DNA of 62,533 nucleotides from Candidatus Nitrosocosmicus agrestis (GTDB taxonomy: Archaea > Thermoproteota > Nitrososphaeria > Nitrososphaerales > Nitrososphaeraceae). The notes under the pieces are model-generated. The model did not search any database. It saw nothing but the letters and a program-made list of their open reading frames with translations, and was not told the origin of the DNA. Positions 55,203 through 62,533 of the stretch are shown here, piece by piece (the stretch's first letter is position 1; each line of letters starts with the position of its first letter). Made by a program: the position numbers and the translations under genes. The stretch is taken from positions 1-62,533 of the forward strand of contig NZ_VUYS01000021.1 in NCBI RefSeq assembly GCF_008389435.1. Direction: 5' to 3'.

Positions 55203-55535
55203 CTAATATTTCGCTTCTGTTACTGATTCTGGAGACAAACCACCTGTATTATTCGAAGAATCTGTCGTGTTTAGCGCTTGATTAGTTCCGTTGGATGTGG
55301 CTAAATCTACTGATTCTGGAGACAAACCTCCTGCATTATTCGAAGAATCTGTCGTGTTTAGCGCTTGATTAGTTCCGTTGGATGTGGCTAAATCTACTGA
55401 TTCTGGAGACAAACCTCCTGCATTATTGAGGTCATTCCCAGTGGCATTGTCATTAGAATTTTGTGCTGAGACCATTGAGGGAGCCATTATCAAAAAACTG
55501 CTCAATACTGAAAAAATGACTAATATTATCTTCAT
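55203..55535 (-). CDS. Small secreted protein with 29-residue tandem repeats
   Basis: A 110-residue protein from ATG 55535. Residues 1-24 are a signal peptide (IILVIFSVLSSFLIMA, ending VSAQ). Two full repeats and part of a third follow, each NNAGGLSPESVDLATSNG then TNQALNTTDSS. Repeats are nearly identical in DNA. The sequons NGT and NTT suggest glycosylation. Surface display is inferred. Confidence 0.7.
   Translation of the reverse strand: MKIILVIFSVLSSFLIMAPSMVSAQNSNDNATGNDLNNAGGLSPESVDLATSNGTNQALNTTDSSNNAGGLSPESVDLATSNGTNQALNTTDSSNNTGGLSPESVTEAKY
55222..55427 (-). repeat. 87-bp tandem repeat, 2.4 copies
   Basis: Units 55222-55308 and 55309-55395 differ at only two bases; a partial third copy runs to 55427. 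Unit length is a multiple of three, so copy-number change keeps the frame. Confidence 0.95.
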
Positions 55536-55543
55536 TGTTTATT

Positions 55544-55582
55544 AAAACGTAAGAAAGTATAAATAATTACTATATACGTTTT
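55544..55582. promoter_or_regulatory. 8-bp inverted repeat around the promoter of the tandem-repeat protein
   Basis: aaaacgta (55544-55551) and tacgtttt (55575-55582) are exact reverse complements with a 23-base AT-rich spacer containing a TATA-like sequence, just upstream of ATG 55535. A regulator could bind here; role inferred. Confidence 0.35.
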
Positions 55583-55775
55583 TTATAATTTATATACCGA
55601 ATTAAAAAAACTATAATTGTTTTAAACCTTAGACTGAGTATAAACTGATTTTTTTCCTATATTTGAGTGGTCTTAATTAACGGTAATATAAAAAAACCCT
55701 TGTTCATCAAGGTGATGTTTATTTGATTTAAGCGATCTTAAATTAAAATTATTGAAAGTAGAGAAATCAATTCTT

Positions 55776-55949
55776 ATGTCAAACAATAAAAATGACAAAA
55801 ATAGTAGTAGAGGATTGGCCTCAGCCAACAAAGAAACAGGAGCGCGAGGAGGACGTGCAGGTGGAGAGCCGCCACATGATGAAAGAGAACTTCAAGCAGC
55901 TGATGAACAAACCAGGAAAAGGATTGCTAAAGAGGGCGATAGGGCCTAA
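55776..55949 (+). CDS. Small Gly/Arg-rich stress-type protein, 57 residues
   Basis: I prefer ATG 55776 over TTG 55752. RGLASANKETGARGGRAGGE followed by DERELQAADEQTRKRIAKEG resembles short hydrophilic KGG-type stress proteins (pattern G-x-A-R-x-x-G-G). Strongly charged and probably disordered. A TATA-like box (ggtaatataaaaaa) lies upstream at about 55681. The stress role rests on resemblance only. Confidence 0.6.
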   Translation: MSNNKNDKNSSRGLASANKETGARGGRAGGEPPHDERELQAADEQTRKRIAKEGDRA

Positions 55950-56176
55950 AAAATAAACCTTTATATTTTTATTTTCTTACTATGTTCCAGGTACGACTAC
56001 ATACTAATCACCTTTTATATTATCTTCCTAAATTCAATCGACTGAACAACCAGTAAATCTCTTATTTTAAATCAAATTTAGAGAATATTTTACAAGACCT
56101 TTAAACTAATTTGAGACCATATCAATATTGTTGCTCAGTTTAGTAGCAAGTCTGCTAAGCCAATAAATTTTCAATA

Positions 56177-57439
56177 TTATGTTAAATTGTGATAGACGCC
56201 AAAAGAAGTATAGTCTATCCCATTAAGTAAATCAAGTACGAGCTTCTTTATTTTTGCCTTATAACACTGTGTGGAAAACTGTCTTACTGAGTTACTTGTT
56301 CTAATCCTTTCAATATCTTTTATATTTTGAAATTTTTGTATGATTTTAACAGCTGTTTCAATTGAGTCGTATTGATTTTCTATTGGAACGAACTCAGTCG
56401 GCCCGCCAACTGAGGGGACAACAGGCACTAATCCAGCACTCATTGCTTCGACAATGGAAATGCCAAAGTGTTCCCCAGGTTTTGGATGAAAAATAATTCC
56501 TGATTTACTTAGGATGACGAATAGATCTTCTAAACTAGCATCAGTCTTAAAAAAGATCCTATCTTCCAAATTCAGATCAATAATAGTCTTCTTCAATTTC
56601 TTATAGTAGTAGTGATGATATGGATCCAAATTACCTACAATAGTTATTTTCAAATTGACTCCTGCTTCTCTCAATTTTTGCGCCAAAAAAATGACGTTTT
56701 CGACTTTTTTTGCCGGGTCGATCCTACATATAACTACGATATCATTTTCCTTAATCCCTTTATTTAGCGATGGAATTAAAGACATGTCTCGAAATTTATC
56801 AACATCAACAGGAGGATATATTACCATAGTATCTGATATCCCTAATGTCTTGGTAATCTGATTATGGCTATATTGGGAATTGGTAACCAAGGATGAATTC
56901 ATTAACATATTATCATATGTTTGCTCTAGCCATTGAAGGTGCTTGTTATTATTGATTTGTAACAAGCTAACCTGATTATTTGAACGTGGTATTGTTATGC
57001 TTTCTATGCCATTGTCACCAGATCTTTCGAATCTTGATATTTTTAGATATCTTTCAAGATATTCTTCGTCTCTTGATTTTATCAAAAACTTTGCAGTAGG
57101 ATAATGGCAATATGTAATTGTATTAAATTTATTCCGACTCTTATGATAATATGGGTCAATATCACCATGAGAGTTAAACACCAACTTATAGTCGTTGAGA
57201 ATATTCTTTTCTATACTTTTTTCGTTAAACGTATCTAGAATATGGATTTCTCTGATGCACTCTAATACGGAGGCCAATTCTTTACCAAATGCGTTTTGAA
57301 TTCTTTTTGAATCTGGGAATTCTAATGAAGTTAAATCAATATTAATTCCAAGTTCTATGAAGGATTGCATCGTAATCAACGATAGTTTTTCTGCTCCGCC
57401 ACAAGGATTTAGATCCGAATATACAAAGTTTACTTTCAA
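56177..57439 (-). CDS. Glycosyltransferase family 4 (ALG11/WbdA-like)
   Basis: A 420-residue protein from TTG 57439. DLNPCGGAEKLSLITMQSFI is the N-terminal glycine-rich loop and FNSHGDIDPYY the acceptor side. VICRIDPAKKVENVIFLAQK and PKPGEHFGISIVEAMSAGLV (E-x7-E donor site) then PVVPSVGGPTEFV form the GT-B donor domain. It transfers a nucleotide- or lipid-linked sugar, probably for N-glycans or surface glycans. Stands alone, cytoplasmic. Confidence 0.88.
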   Translation of the reverse strand: MKVNFVYSDLNPCGGAEKLSLITMQSFIELGINIDLTSLEFPDSKRIQNAFGKELASVLECIREIHILDTFNEKSIEKNILNDYKLVFNSHGDIDPYYHKSRNKFNTITYCHYPTAKFLIKSRDEEYLERYLKISRFERSGDNGIESITIPRSNNQVSLLQINNNKHLQWLEQTYDNMLMNSSLVTNSQYSHNQITKTLGISDTMVIYPPVDVDKFRDMSLIPSLNKGIKENDIVVICRIDPAKKVENVIFLAQKLREAGVNLKITIVGNLDPYHHYYYKKLKKTIIDLNLEDRIFFKTDASLEDLFVILSKSGIIFHPKPGEHFGISIVEAMSAGLVPVVPSVGGPTEFVPIENQYDSIETAVKIIQKFQNIKDIERIRTSNSVRQFSTQCYKAKIKKLVLDLLNGIDYTSFGVYHNLT

Positions 57440-58100
57440 TCTATTTCATCTTCCTTAGTTTTGAACTTTAAGCCTTGGATTTATTCCAACACCTGAAAAC
57501 CATGTAAGTGGAAATTTACTTTATCTTTAACCATTTCAGTGGCAATTAATCTTACTAAAGATCCTCTATTTGTTAAATAACCCAAGAAGTATGAATTTGT
57601 TGATATATTTATGCTTGATTTCAAACTATTATCACTGCGAAGTTATATGTGCATAAAATTTTATATCTATGTTAAAGGGATTAAAAAAATAAAGTATCAT
57701 AAACAAGAACAATGGTGCTGTTATAAAAACAGTCTAAAGTTAAGATTTTAGATCAGGAAGTCCATATATTTTTTATATATGATAATTTAACATTGCATAC
57801 TATATTGCAAATTTGTAGGTATTCAACCATCTACATATGCCTGTGCATATATTATCCATTAGGGCTGTTATTGAAAAGGCGATGTTCATTGATGGGTGGA
57901 TATCAGAACCAGTCTGAACCTTTCCGGCTTTGTGGTGCTAAAAACATGTATATTTTATATTATAATCTATCATATTTTATAAATTTTAACATTGTAAGCA
58001 GAAAGTACCAAAAAAAAGTAATCAATTAACCCGCTGAATAATGATTTTCATAATGGAAACGATAAAATGCAGGTGATGGTTTATAATAAAGACTCGAAAT
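57440..58100. other. Intergenic, no supported gene
   Basis: About 0.66 kb between divergent genes. A 78-codon frame at 57793-58029 has the composition of translated AT-rich noise. Promoters for the GT4 and TFB genes should lie at the two ends. Confidence 0.5.
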
Positions 58101-59054
58101 GTGGAGGAAAATAAAATGAGTCAAAAATTAATGAATTCGTTATCATCTATCTTATGTCCATTATGCAATAAACAAACTAATATAATTACCGATCAAGAAT
58201 CAGGCGAAATTATTTGTACGGCCTGTGGTAGCGTAATTACAAATAAATTCCATTTAGATAATGTCGACTGGTTAAGCACGGATTCTGAAGAGATTAATTA
58301 TAGAGATAGAACTGGTGCACCAACATCTTTGGCGAAATATGATCGAGGCCTCTCAACCGTTATTGGTAAAATAAACCGAGATGCTTCTGGTCGACAAATA
58401 GAAATGTCGATGAGAGGCCGTATCGGTAGGTGGAGAACTTGGGATGCAAGGACCCAGACGAATGATTCTGCTAAAAGGAATCTTCAAGCTGCCTTCATAC
58501 AGCTTTACATGATGAAAGATGCACTCGGTTTGCCTGAACCTGCTATTGAAAAGGTAGCCTATCTATACAGAAAAATTCAAGAGCGGAAATTAGTGAAGGG
58601 AAGGACAATAAGGGGCGCCTTGGCAGTTGCTTCTTACATAGCTTGTAGAGAAATGGGTATACCTAGATCATTGAGAGAAATATCCAAGATAGCAAATACT
58701 AAGGAAAAGGAAGTGGCTCGCATATATCGCAAAGTAATGTTTGAACTGGATCTGAAGGTTCCACAGGTGGATGCAGTTAAAGAGGTCATTAAAATAGGTA
58801 ATCTTTGTGGACTATCAGAAAAAACCAAACGGGCTGCTACAAAGTTGATGGTATCAATTATGAAGACTGAAGTATTTGCAGGGAAGAATCCAATGGGATT
58901 AGCTGGTGCTGCCATTTACATTTCATCAAAAAACAATAATGAGGAAATAACTCAATCTAAAATTGCAGAAATTGCTGGTGTTACTGAAGTTACTTTACGT
59001 CACGATTTGGATATTCTACTATCTATCAGCGAAAGCATCGCTATCCCCAAATAA
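58101..59054 (+). CDS. tfb: Transcription initiation factor B (TFB), complete
   Basis: A 317-residue protein from GTG 58101; ATG 58116 is also possible. The zinc ribbon is LCPLCNKQ and IICTACGSV. The B-finger/linker follows (DRTGAPTSLAKYDRGLSTVI), then two cyclin repeats (LQAAFIQLYMMKDALGLPEP; KRAATKLMVSIMKTEVFAGK) ending in the BRE-contacting helix-turn-helix. Pairs with TBP for promoter recognition. A second TFB ends at base 123 of this window. Confidence 0.95.
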   Translation: MEENKMSQKLMNSLSSILCPLCNKQTNIITDQESGEIICTACGSVITNKFHLDNVDWLSTDSEEINYRDRTGAPTSLAKYDRGLSTVIGKINRDASGRQIEMSMRGRIGRWRTWDARTQTNDSAKRNLQAAFIQLYMMKDALGLPEPAIEKVAYLYRKIQERKLVKGRTIRGALAVASYIACREMGIPRSLREISKIANTKEKEVARIYRKVMFELDLKVPQVDAVKEVIKIGNLCGLSEKTKRAATKLMVSIMKTEVFAGKNPMGLAGAAIYISSKNNNEEITQSKIAEIAGVTEVTLRHDLDILLSISESIAIPK

Positions 59055-59423
59055 ATTTATTTTTTTTAAAATTCCAGGTTCTAAATAACATTTTTTTAAT
59101 GCAATATTCAAACAAAGCACTGATAAGCCTTTGAGTTGTTACGAATCTAATACTCTAAGAAGATTCTGTACTTTTGTAAAAAGAATATTATGTGGTGGCG
59201 ATTGAACCACGAAAACCAATCAGAAAATTTTCAACATATTTGTCAATTAGATGCAACTTGAAGGTGATCTCCCTAGTTAGAGCATCTGAAGGACAACATC
59301 CTAATTCGTTATTTTTCTTACGATGGTGATTGAATAATGGTTGGGTTAAATAGATGTGGATAAGATTAAACTGATCATTGAGGTAGTTTTTTAATTATTA
59401 TTTTATCTGTTTGTAGTAATTGT
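59055..59423. other. Intergenic, no gene seen
   Basis: Sequence after TFB with a T-tract at about 59058-59066. A stretch around 59270-59310 faintly resembles a tRNA D-arm, but no cloverleaf forms. Confidence 0.45.
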
Positions 59424-59448
59424 AGAAAATCCTCTCAAAAGTATTAAA
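59424..59448 (+). repeat. 25-bp imperfect direct repeat, copy 1 (partner 59712-59736)
   Basis: agaaaatcctctcaaaagta, continuing ttaaa; 22 of 25 bases match the second copy 288 bases downstream. Confidence 0.6.
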
Positions 59449-59480
59449 CTAAAAAAACATCCTTATGTTCCCTTACCTAT

Positions 59481-59600
59481 GGAAGGAATGTTACGATAGA
59501 GGGGCTATTATCAGCCAATTCCGTGTTTGGCTTTTCCCCTCTACCACAATAATGATCCGGTGAACGGAATAGAAACCCGGACCATCCTTTTGTAATATTC
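59481..59600. ncRNA. Candidate structured RNA (nested hairpins)
   Basis: The stem tagagggg (59497-59504) pairs with cccctcta (59536-59543) and encloses a second perfect hairpin agccaa (59513-59518)/ttggct (59527-59532). A further stem tccgg (59556-59560)/ccgga (59577-59581) follows. Base composition is clearly richer in G and C than the surroundings. Both strands can fold, so the strand is undecided. It matches no RNA family I can recall. Confidence 0.35.
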
Positions 59601-59711
59601 TATATGTAACATGCTTTATAACTATGGTAATCTATGGGGGATACAAATCGAGTACCCATATTTCATTACATGAATGTGGGTATATATTAGTTAGAATTCT
59701 TATAGTAAATC

Positions 59712-59736
59712 AGAAAATCCTCCTTAAAGTATTAAA
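59712..59736 (+). repeat. 25-bp imperfect direct repeat, copy 2 (partner 59424-59448)
   Basis: agaaaatcctccttaaagta, continuing ttaaa; together the copies bracket the candidate structured RNA. Confidence 0.6.
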
Positions 59737-59796
59737 AATGTGATTACAATCACTTTGTTCAAACTACTTACATAATATAGTAGATATTGAATTATC

Positions 59797-60114
59797 TCAT
59801 TTATCTGGATAGTACTCCTTGATATTTTTCATAAATTTCTCAAACTCTTTTTGGTCCATTTGAATTTGAAGTAATTTCTCTAGTATTTTCTCCTTTCTCT
59901 GATCTCCTATTCTATCCTCTGGTGATGCCACTGCATACAATATCATCAAACCTCCAACTTGCCAGGATAATTGCAAAAACTCTGATTGCCAATTCTCCAT
60001 AGTCTGTCGAATAAACTCATTCCAAAAACTATTCATAATGATCGGTTGATCATGTTCTTTTTGTTCTTCTGTATACTGATTGTATGCAGTTATTCCATGA
60101 ATAAGCCAAGACAC
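59797..60114 (-). CDS. DUF6766-like small membrane protein, start uncertain
   Basis: From the first normal start (GTG 60114) it is 105 residues. FWNEFIRQTMENWQSEFLQL and GGLMILYAVASPEDRIG match the signature ENWQSE(F/Y)LQ plus membrane helix that I recall for DUF6766. The frame stays open upstream, reading REFKKRGYLYVTISFFAVSW, which supplies the missing first membrane helix. An ATA at 60168 (or CTG 60141) would be the start. Two helices with a charged coiled tail. Function unknown; the family occurs in bacteria too. Confidence 0.7.
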   Translation of the reverse strand: MSWLIHGITAYNQYTEEQKEHDQPIIMNSFWNEFIRQTMENWQSEFLQLSWQVGGLMILYAVASPEDRIGDQRKEKILEKLLQIQMDQKEFEKFMKNIKEYYPDK

Positions 60115-60406
60115 AGCAAAAAAACTGATAGTTACATACAGGTATCCACGTTTCTTAAACTCTCTTATAACAAGACGTGTATCACATAATAAATAAACCG
60201 ACTAAAAGATAATTATTAAAAAAATAACATCCATCAAGTTAGGATAGAATTCATAATTCTTAAATAATGCTTAAACATTTTTTCCATAGTATGCTTTTGT
60301 TTCTATTTGAGTATGTCTTGTAAAAAACAATTACTGAATTACAAATCCGATGGAAAAATAAATCTCTGAATCTGCAACAAATGATTAGTGATATGACTAC
60401 TAATAT

Positions 60407-60589
60407 TTATGCAGGTTCGCTTTTTTTATCTTCTTGATCCGAGTCTTCGTATGCACTTTCTCTTACTTTGTCTGTTGGTCCTGAAGTCTCGGGATTATTC
60501 TCTGCATCACCAACTTGGTTTTGATTGTCCTGTGCTGATTGCAATTGTTTATCCTTCTTATTATTTTCTTCAGTATTGTTGTTGCTCAT
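60407..60589 (-). CDS. Small hydrophilic disordered protein, about 60 residues
   Basis: ATG 60589 (a TTG two codons upstream is possible). Rich in Asn, Gln, Asp, Glu and Lys (NNNTEENNKKDKQLQSAQDN, ending DQEDKKSEPA), with no hydrophobic core. It resembles the general type of stress-related hydrophilins, without a recognised family. Confidence 0.45.
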   Translation of the reverse strand: MSNNNTEENNKKDKQLQSAQDNQNQVGDAENNPETSGPTDKVRESAYEDSDQEDKKSEPA

Positions 60590-60853
60590 TAGCAATAGTT
60601 ATTATTTAACAAAAGATAATAATATCCTCATATTACCGCACAAAAACAAATTTGGTATATCCATGGATTGGATTAATAATTGCGAATTTACACAAATAAT
60701 GATTTTGATTGCCAAATTATAAACAAAAAAGCATATAGACTCAACTGCATTGATGACATTCATCAGCCTAACCAAAAGCTAACGTCAATTGTTGGAATTT
60801 ATTTTTAACGTGCTATTACCTTGAAGGTGACTATTTTAATACTAAAACAAGTA

Positions 60854-60867
60854 CTATATTATATAAT
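60854..60867 (+). promoter_or_regulatory. TATA-like box for the Mn catalase gene
   Basis: ctatattatataat lies 20-33 bases before the ATG at 60887, fitting a leaderless transcript. Confidence 0.5.
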
Positions 60868-60886
60868 TTGATGTTCAAAAAAAATT

Positions 60887-61765
60887 ATGTTCCTAGCAGT
60901 AAACCGATTACCTCATCCAATACCCCAAGCCGACAAACCCGATCCTAAAGCTGCTCAAGCATTAAAGGAAGGCCTAGGAGGTCAGTTTGGAGAAATGCGT
61001 ACCATGATGCAATATTTCTTCCAAAACATGAATTTCAGAGGATATGCAAAACCGTATCAGGACCTTGTAAGAAGCATGGCAGCTGGGGAAATGGGACATG
61101 TTGAGCAGATTACCAATACGATTAATGTTCTTCTGGATGGTGCCTCAAGAACTTCCAACAATCCAAATGATCTTCCATTGGAGATAGCTTTGGAATCACC
61201 AAATATTCATCACTTTCTGGTCGCGGCCCAAAGTGCCAGTCCTGTAGATGCTGCAGGAAACCCCTGGTCTGCCTCCTATGTCTACAACAGCGGTAATTTG
61301 GTCCTTAATATGTTGTATAACTTGATGCTTGAAGCGACAGGCAGGCTACAGAAGTGTAGACTTTACGAAATGTGCCATAATAAGGCCTTTAGATCCACGG
61401 TATCGTACTTGATTGTCAGAGATTTGGTCCATGAGAAAGTCTTTGCAAAAGCTTTGGAAACGCTGGGTGTAGATTGGGGAAAATCACTTCCTGTCCCTCG
61501 AATAGATACTTCTGATATGCCAAAGGTAAAGGCTTTAGAAAGTAACAATCTTCACAACGTTATGTGGACATTTTCTAATAAAGGTAAAACAACATTGCCT
61601 GATAAAATCTTCAAAGGTGATTCTCCATTTGACGATGGTGGGAAATTAGAAGTTATTGATGGTTTTCCGCAAGGCGTCGATATACCAAACATGCCAGAAA
61701 CTCCACAAGAGTTCTCTCCAGGACTAGATTCTGATTTGAAGGAGTTGGCTAACAAATTACAATAA
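60887..61765 (+). CDS. katN: Manganese catalase
   Basis: A 292-residue protein. The dimanganese ligand helices are GGQFGEMRTMMQYFFQNMNF, AAGEMGHVEQITNTINVLL, LEATGRLQKCRLYEMCHNKA and DLVHEKVFAKALETLGVDWG, giving the Glu/His pairs of the ferritin-like fold. It splits H2O2 to water and O2 without haem. It complements the peroxiredoxin at 28549. A Mn catalase is a known trait of many Nitrososphaerales and not of most marine relatives. Confidence 0.95.
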   Translation: MFLAVNRLPHPIPQADKPDPKAAQALKEGLGGQFGEMRTMMQYFFQNMNFRGYAKPYQDLVRSMAAGEMGHVEQITNTINVLLDGASRTSNNPNDLPLEIALESPNIHHFLVAAQSASPVDAAGNPWSASYVYNSGNLVLNMLYNLMLEATGRLQKCRLYEMCHNKAFRSTVSYLIVRDLVHEKVFAKALETLGVDWGKSLPVPRIDTSDMPKVKALESNNLHNVMWTFSNKGKTTLPDKIFKGDSPFDDGGKLEVIDGFPQGVDIPNMPETPQEFSPGLDSDLKELANKLQ

Positions 61766-61892
61766 GGGTAGCCAGGTTAATGAATTTGGATAAATCTTTA
61801 GTGCAATTATCTGAATATTTGATCTGCCAAAGAAAGACAAGTATGTACAGTAAACAAAAGTACCACTTACTTCTCTTTTGGAATAAATAATA

Positions 61893-62225
61893 ATGAACTT
61901 CCAAAATAAGACATCCTCTAAAATGGAAACATCATATGCAATCAAAAAAATCATGACTTCTTTATACTTTATTTTAAATGAGGAGCCTCAGCGAAACAAT
62001 ACCTTTAATTCTAGTAAGGAAATGCATGAAAAACTCGAAGTTTATTTTCAGCGATTTGTAAAAACCGATAAAAAAGGGAATATCAGTGATGAAATATTAA
62101 AACACTTTACAAGTGCAATAAATGAGATGGTTGACATGGGGATAATCCTGTATGACACAAAAGATGAAAATAGTCCCGTACTAATTGTGAAAGAGAAATT
62201 AATTCAACAAATAGCACACATCTGA
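61893..62225 (+). CDS. Hypothetical protein, 110 residues
   Basis: ATG 61893. Mostly helical with a loop in the middle; the end (EMVDMGIILYDTKDENSPVL then IVKEKLIQQI) could be a small winged or helical domain. No Cys, signal or membrane span. It follows the Mn catalase by 127 bases on the same strand. Not recognised. Confidence 0.5.
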   Translation: MNFQNKTSSKMETSYAIKKIMTSLYFILNEEPQRNNTFNSSKEMHEKLEVYFQRFVKTDKKGNISDEILKHFTSAINEMVDMGIILYDTKDENSPVLIVKEKLIQQIAHI

Positions 62226-62407
62226 TATTGTTAACAACGTAACCTTAATGATCTCAATGATTCCAACAAATAATCCCTCCTCAGATTGTTATTGTTATTA
62301 TTATTATCTACCTTATTAGCAACAGTGATTGTATAACACAATTTAAATAAAATATTGTATGTTTGTCAACATTGGTGATTAATGTCTCTTTGTGTATAGT
62401 TATTTTT
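62226..62407. other. Short gap before the right-edge IS, no gene seen
   Basis: Contains an ATT/TTA triplet run at about 62288-62308. Nothing else noted. Confidence 0.5.
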
Positions 62408-62533
62408 GGCTCTGTAAAGTTAACGAAAAATCCATAGCTTTGATTTGCACTTACTATTCATGATTTACCAAATAAGACATAGAACTTCTATGGAAGATAT
62501 CGTATTTGCTGTTAATCTATATTTTGACGGTTT
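62408..62533 (+). mobile_element. IS6-family-like element, left end only (cut by window edge)
   Basis: ggctctgtaaagttaacgaa at 62408 matches the inverted repeat of the first IS (ggctctgttcagttaacgat, read outward from 18166), and homology continues toward the start codon. Distance from the end to the ATG is 52 bases, against 53 in the first element. Confidence 0.75.
62460..62533 (+). CDS. IS6-type transposase, N-terminal fragment (runs off the window)
   Basis: ATG 62460 opens a frame to the window end: RHRTSMEDIVFAVNLYFDG. The block VNLYFDG aligns with LYLYFSGLS near the N-terminus of the transposase at 17485-18113. No stop or frameshift is seen in the available 24 codons, so this copy may be intact. 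Confidence 0.65.
   Translation, partial: MIYQIRHRTSMEDIVFAVNLYFDG

Noticed and set aside
57793-58029. 78-codon plus-strand frame
   Set aside because: AT-rich, Tyr/Ile/Asn-heavy translation with no motif and no conserved look.
59260-59330. tRNA-like stretch (agttagagcatctgaaggac)
   Set aside because: It resembles a D-arm and the start of an anticodon arm, but no acceptor stem or T-arm pairs, so no cloverleaf is possible.
1-62533. CRISPR array or cas genes
   Set aside because: No regularly spaced direct repeats with unique spacers and no Cas signatures were seen. The only tandem repeats are coding (12235-12948, 55222-55427).
1-62533. rRNA genes or ammonia monooxygenase genes
   Set aside because: No such sequences were recognised, so the organism assignment rests on other genes.

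Overview
The window is AT-rich archaeal DNA that fits an ammonia-oxidising archaeon of the Nitrososphaeria (Thaumarchaeota), most likely order Nitrososphaerales and possibly Nitrosocosmicus-like. The basis is family content: archaeal TFB, Rpo10, archaeal uS2 and GluRS, a mevalonate/isopentenyl-phosphate-kinase pathway, an eleven-subunit complex I without the NADH module, many TTG starts, leaderless genes with a TATA-like box about 25 bases before the start, and several secreted cupredoxin proteins. No amo or rRNA gene is present, so the genus is inference.

Layout. 1-12.1 kb is an accessory region: the tail of a TFB gene, winged-helix and ribbon-helix-helix regulators, several proteins of about 50 residues, and two secreted copper-protein-like genes (a beta-propeller/cupredoxin fusion and a cupredoxin/NHL/cupredoxin protein). 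12.1-23.5 kb holds a secreted Q/N-rich repeat protein, an MFS exporter, an HtrA-type protease with a puzzling start, a frameshifted IS6-type element that has split a small secreted-protein gene, an SDR enzyme, a parvulin, a decayed stretch and a GNAT acetyltransferase coupled to a 53-residue protein. 23.9-30.2 kb is housekeeping/redox: Nudix hydrolase, B12-type radical SAM enzyme, ferredoxin/flavodoxin reductase-like protein, 1-Cys peroxiredoxin and a thioredoxin-fold protein. 30.3-42.7 kb is the conserved core: tRNA-Leu(GAG), rpo10, enolase, uS2, MEMO protein, mevalonate kinase, isopentenyl phosphate kinase, type 2 IPP isomerase, prenyl diphosphate synthase, GluRS, an FAH-family hydrolase and a geranylgeranyl reductase. 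Together these make and reduce the C20 isoprenoid chains of archaeal lipids. 43.4-54.3 kb is the complex I operon nuoABCDHIJKMLN. 54.5-62.5 kb holds a family 4 uracil-DNA glycosylase, a tandem-repeat secreted protein, a GT4 glycosyltransferase, a complete TFB, a possible structured RNA, a Mn catalase and, at the right edge, the left end of a second IS6-type element.

Most interesting points: (i) the IS insertion with an 8-bp target duplication, whose removal restores a continuous signal-peptide gene; (ii) a 150-bp perfect repeat inside one gene that homogenises two cupredoxin domains lacking the usual copper ligands; (iii) a four-repeat Q/N-rich secreted protein behind a duplicated 11-bp site; (iv) two genes whose likely coding sequence extends upstream of any ATG, GTG or TTG to an ATA codon; (v) a set of unlisted proteins of about 50 residues, several with paired cysteines; (vi) a long acidic N-terminal extension on ribosomal protein uS2; (vii) a nested-hairpin intergenic region flanked by imperfect direct repeats. 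All family names come from motif recognition by eye; no database search was possible.
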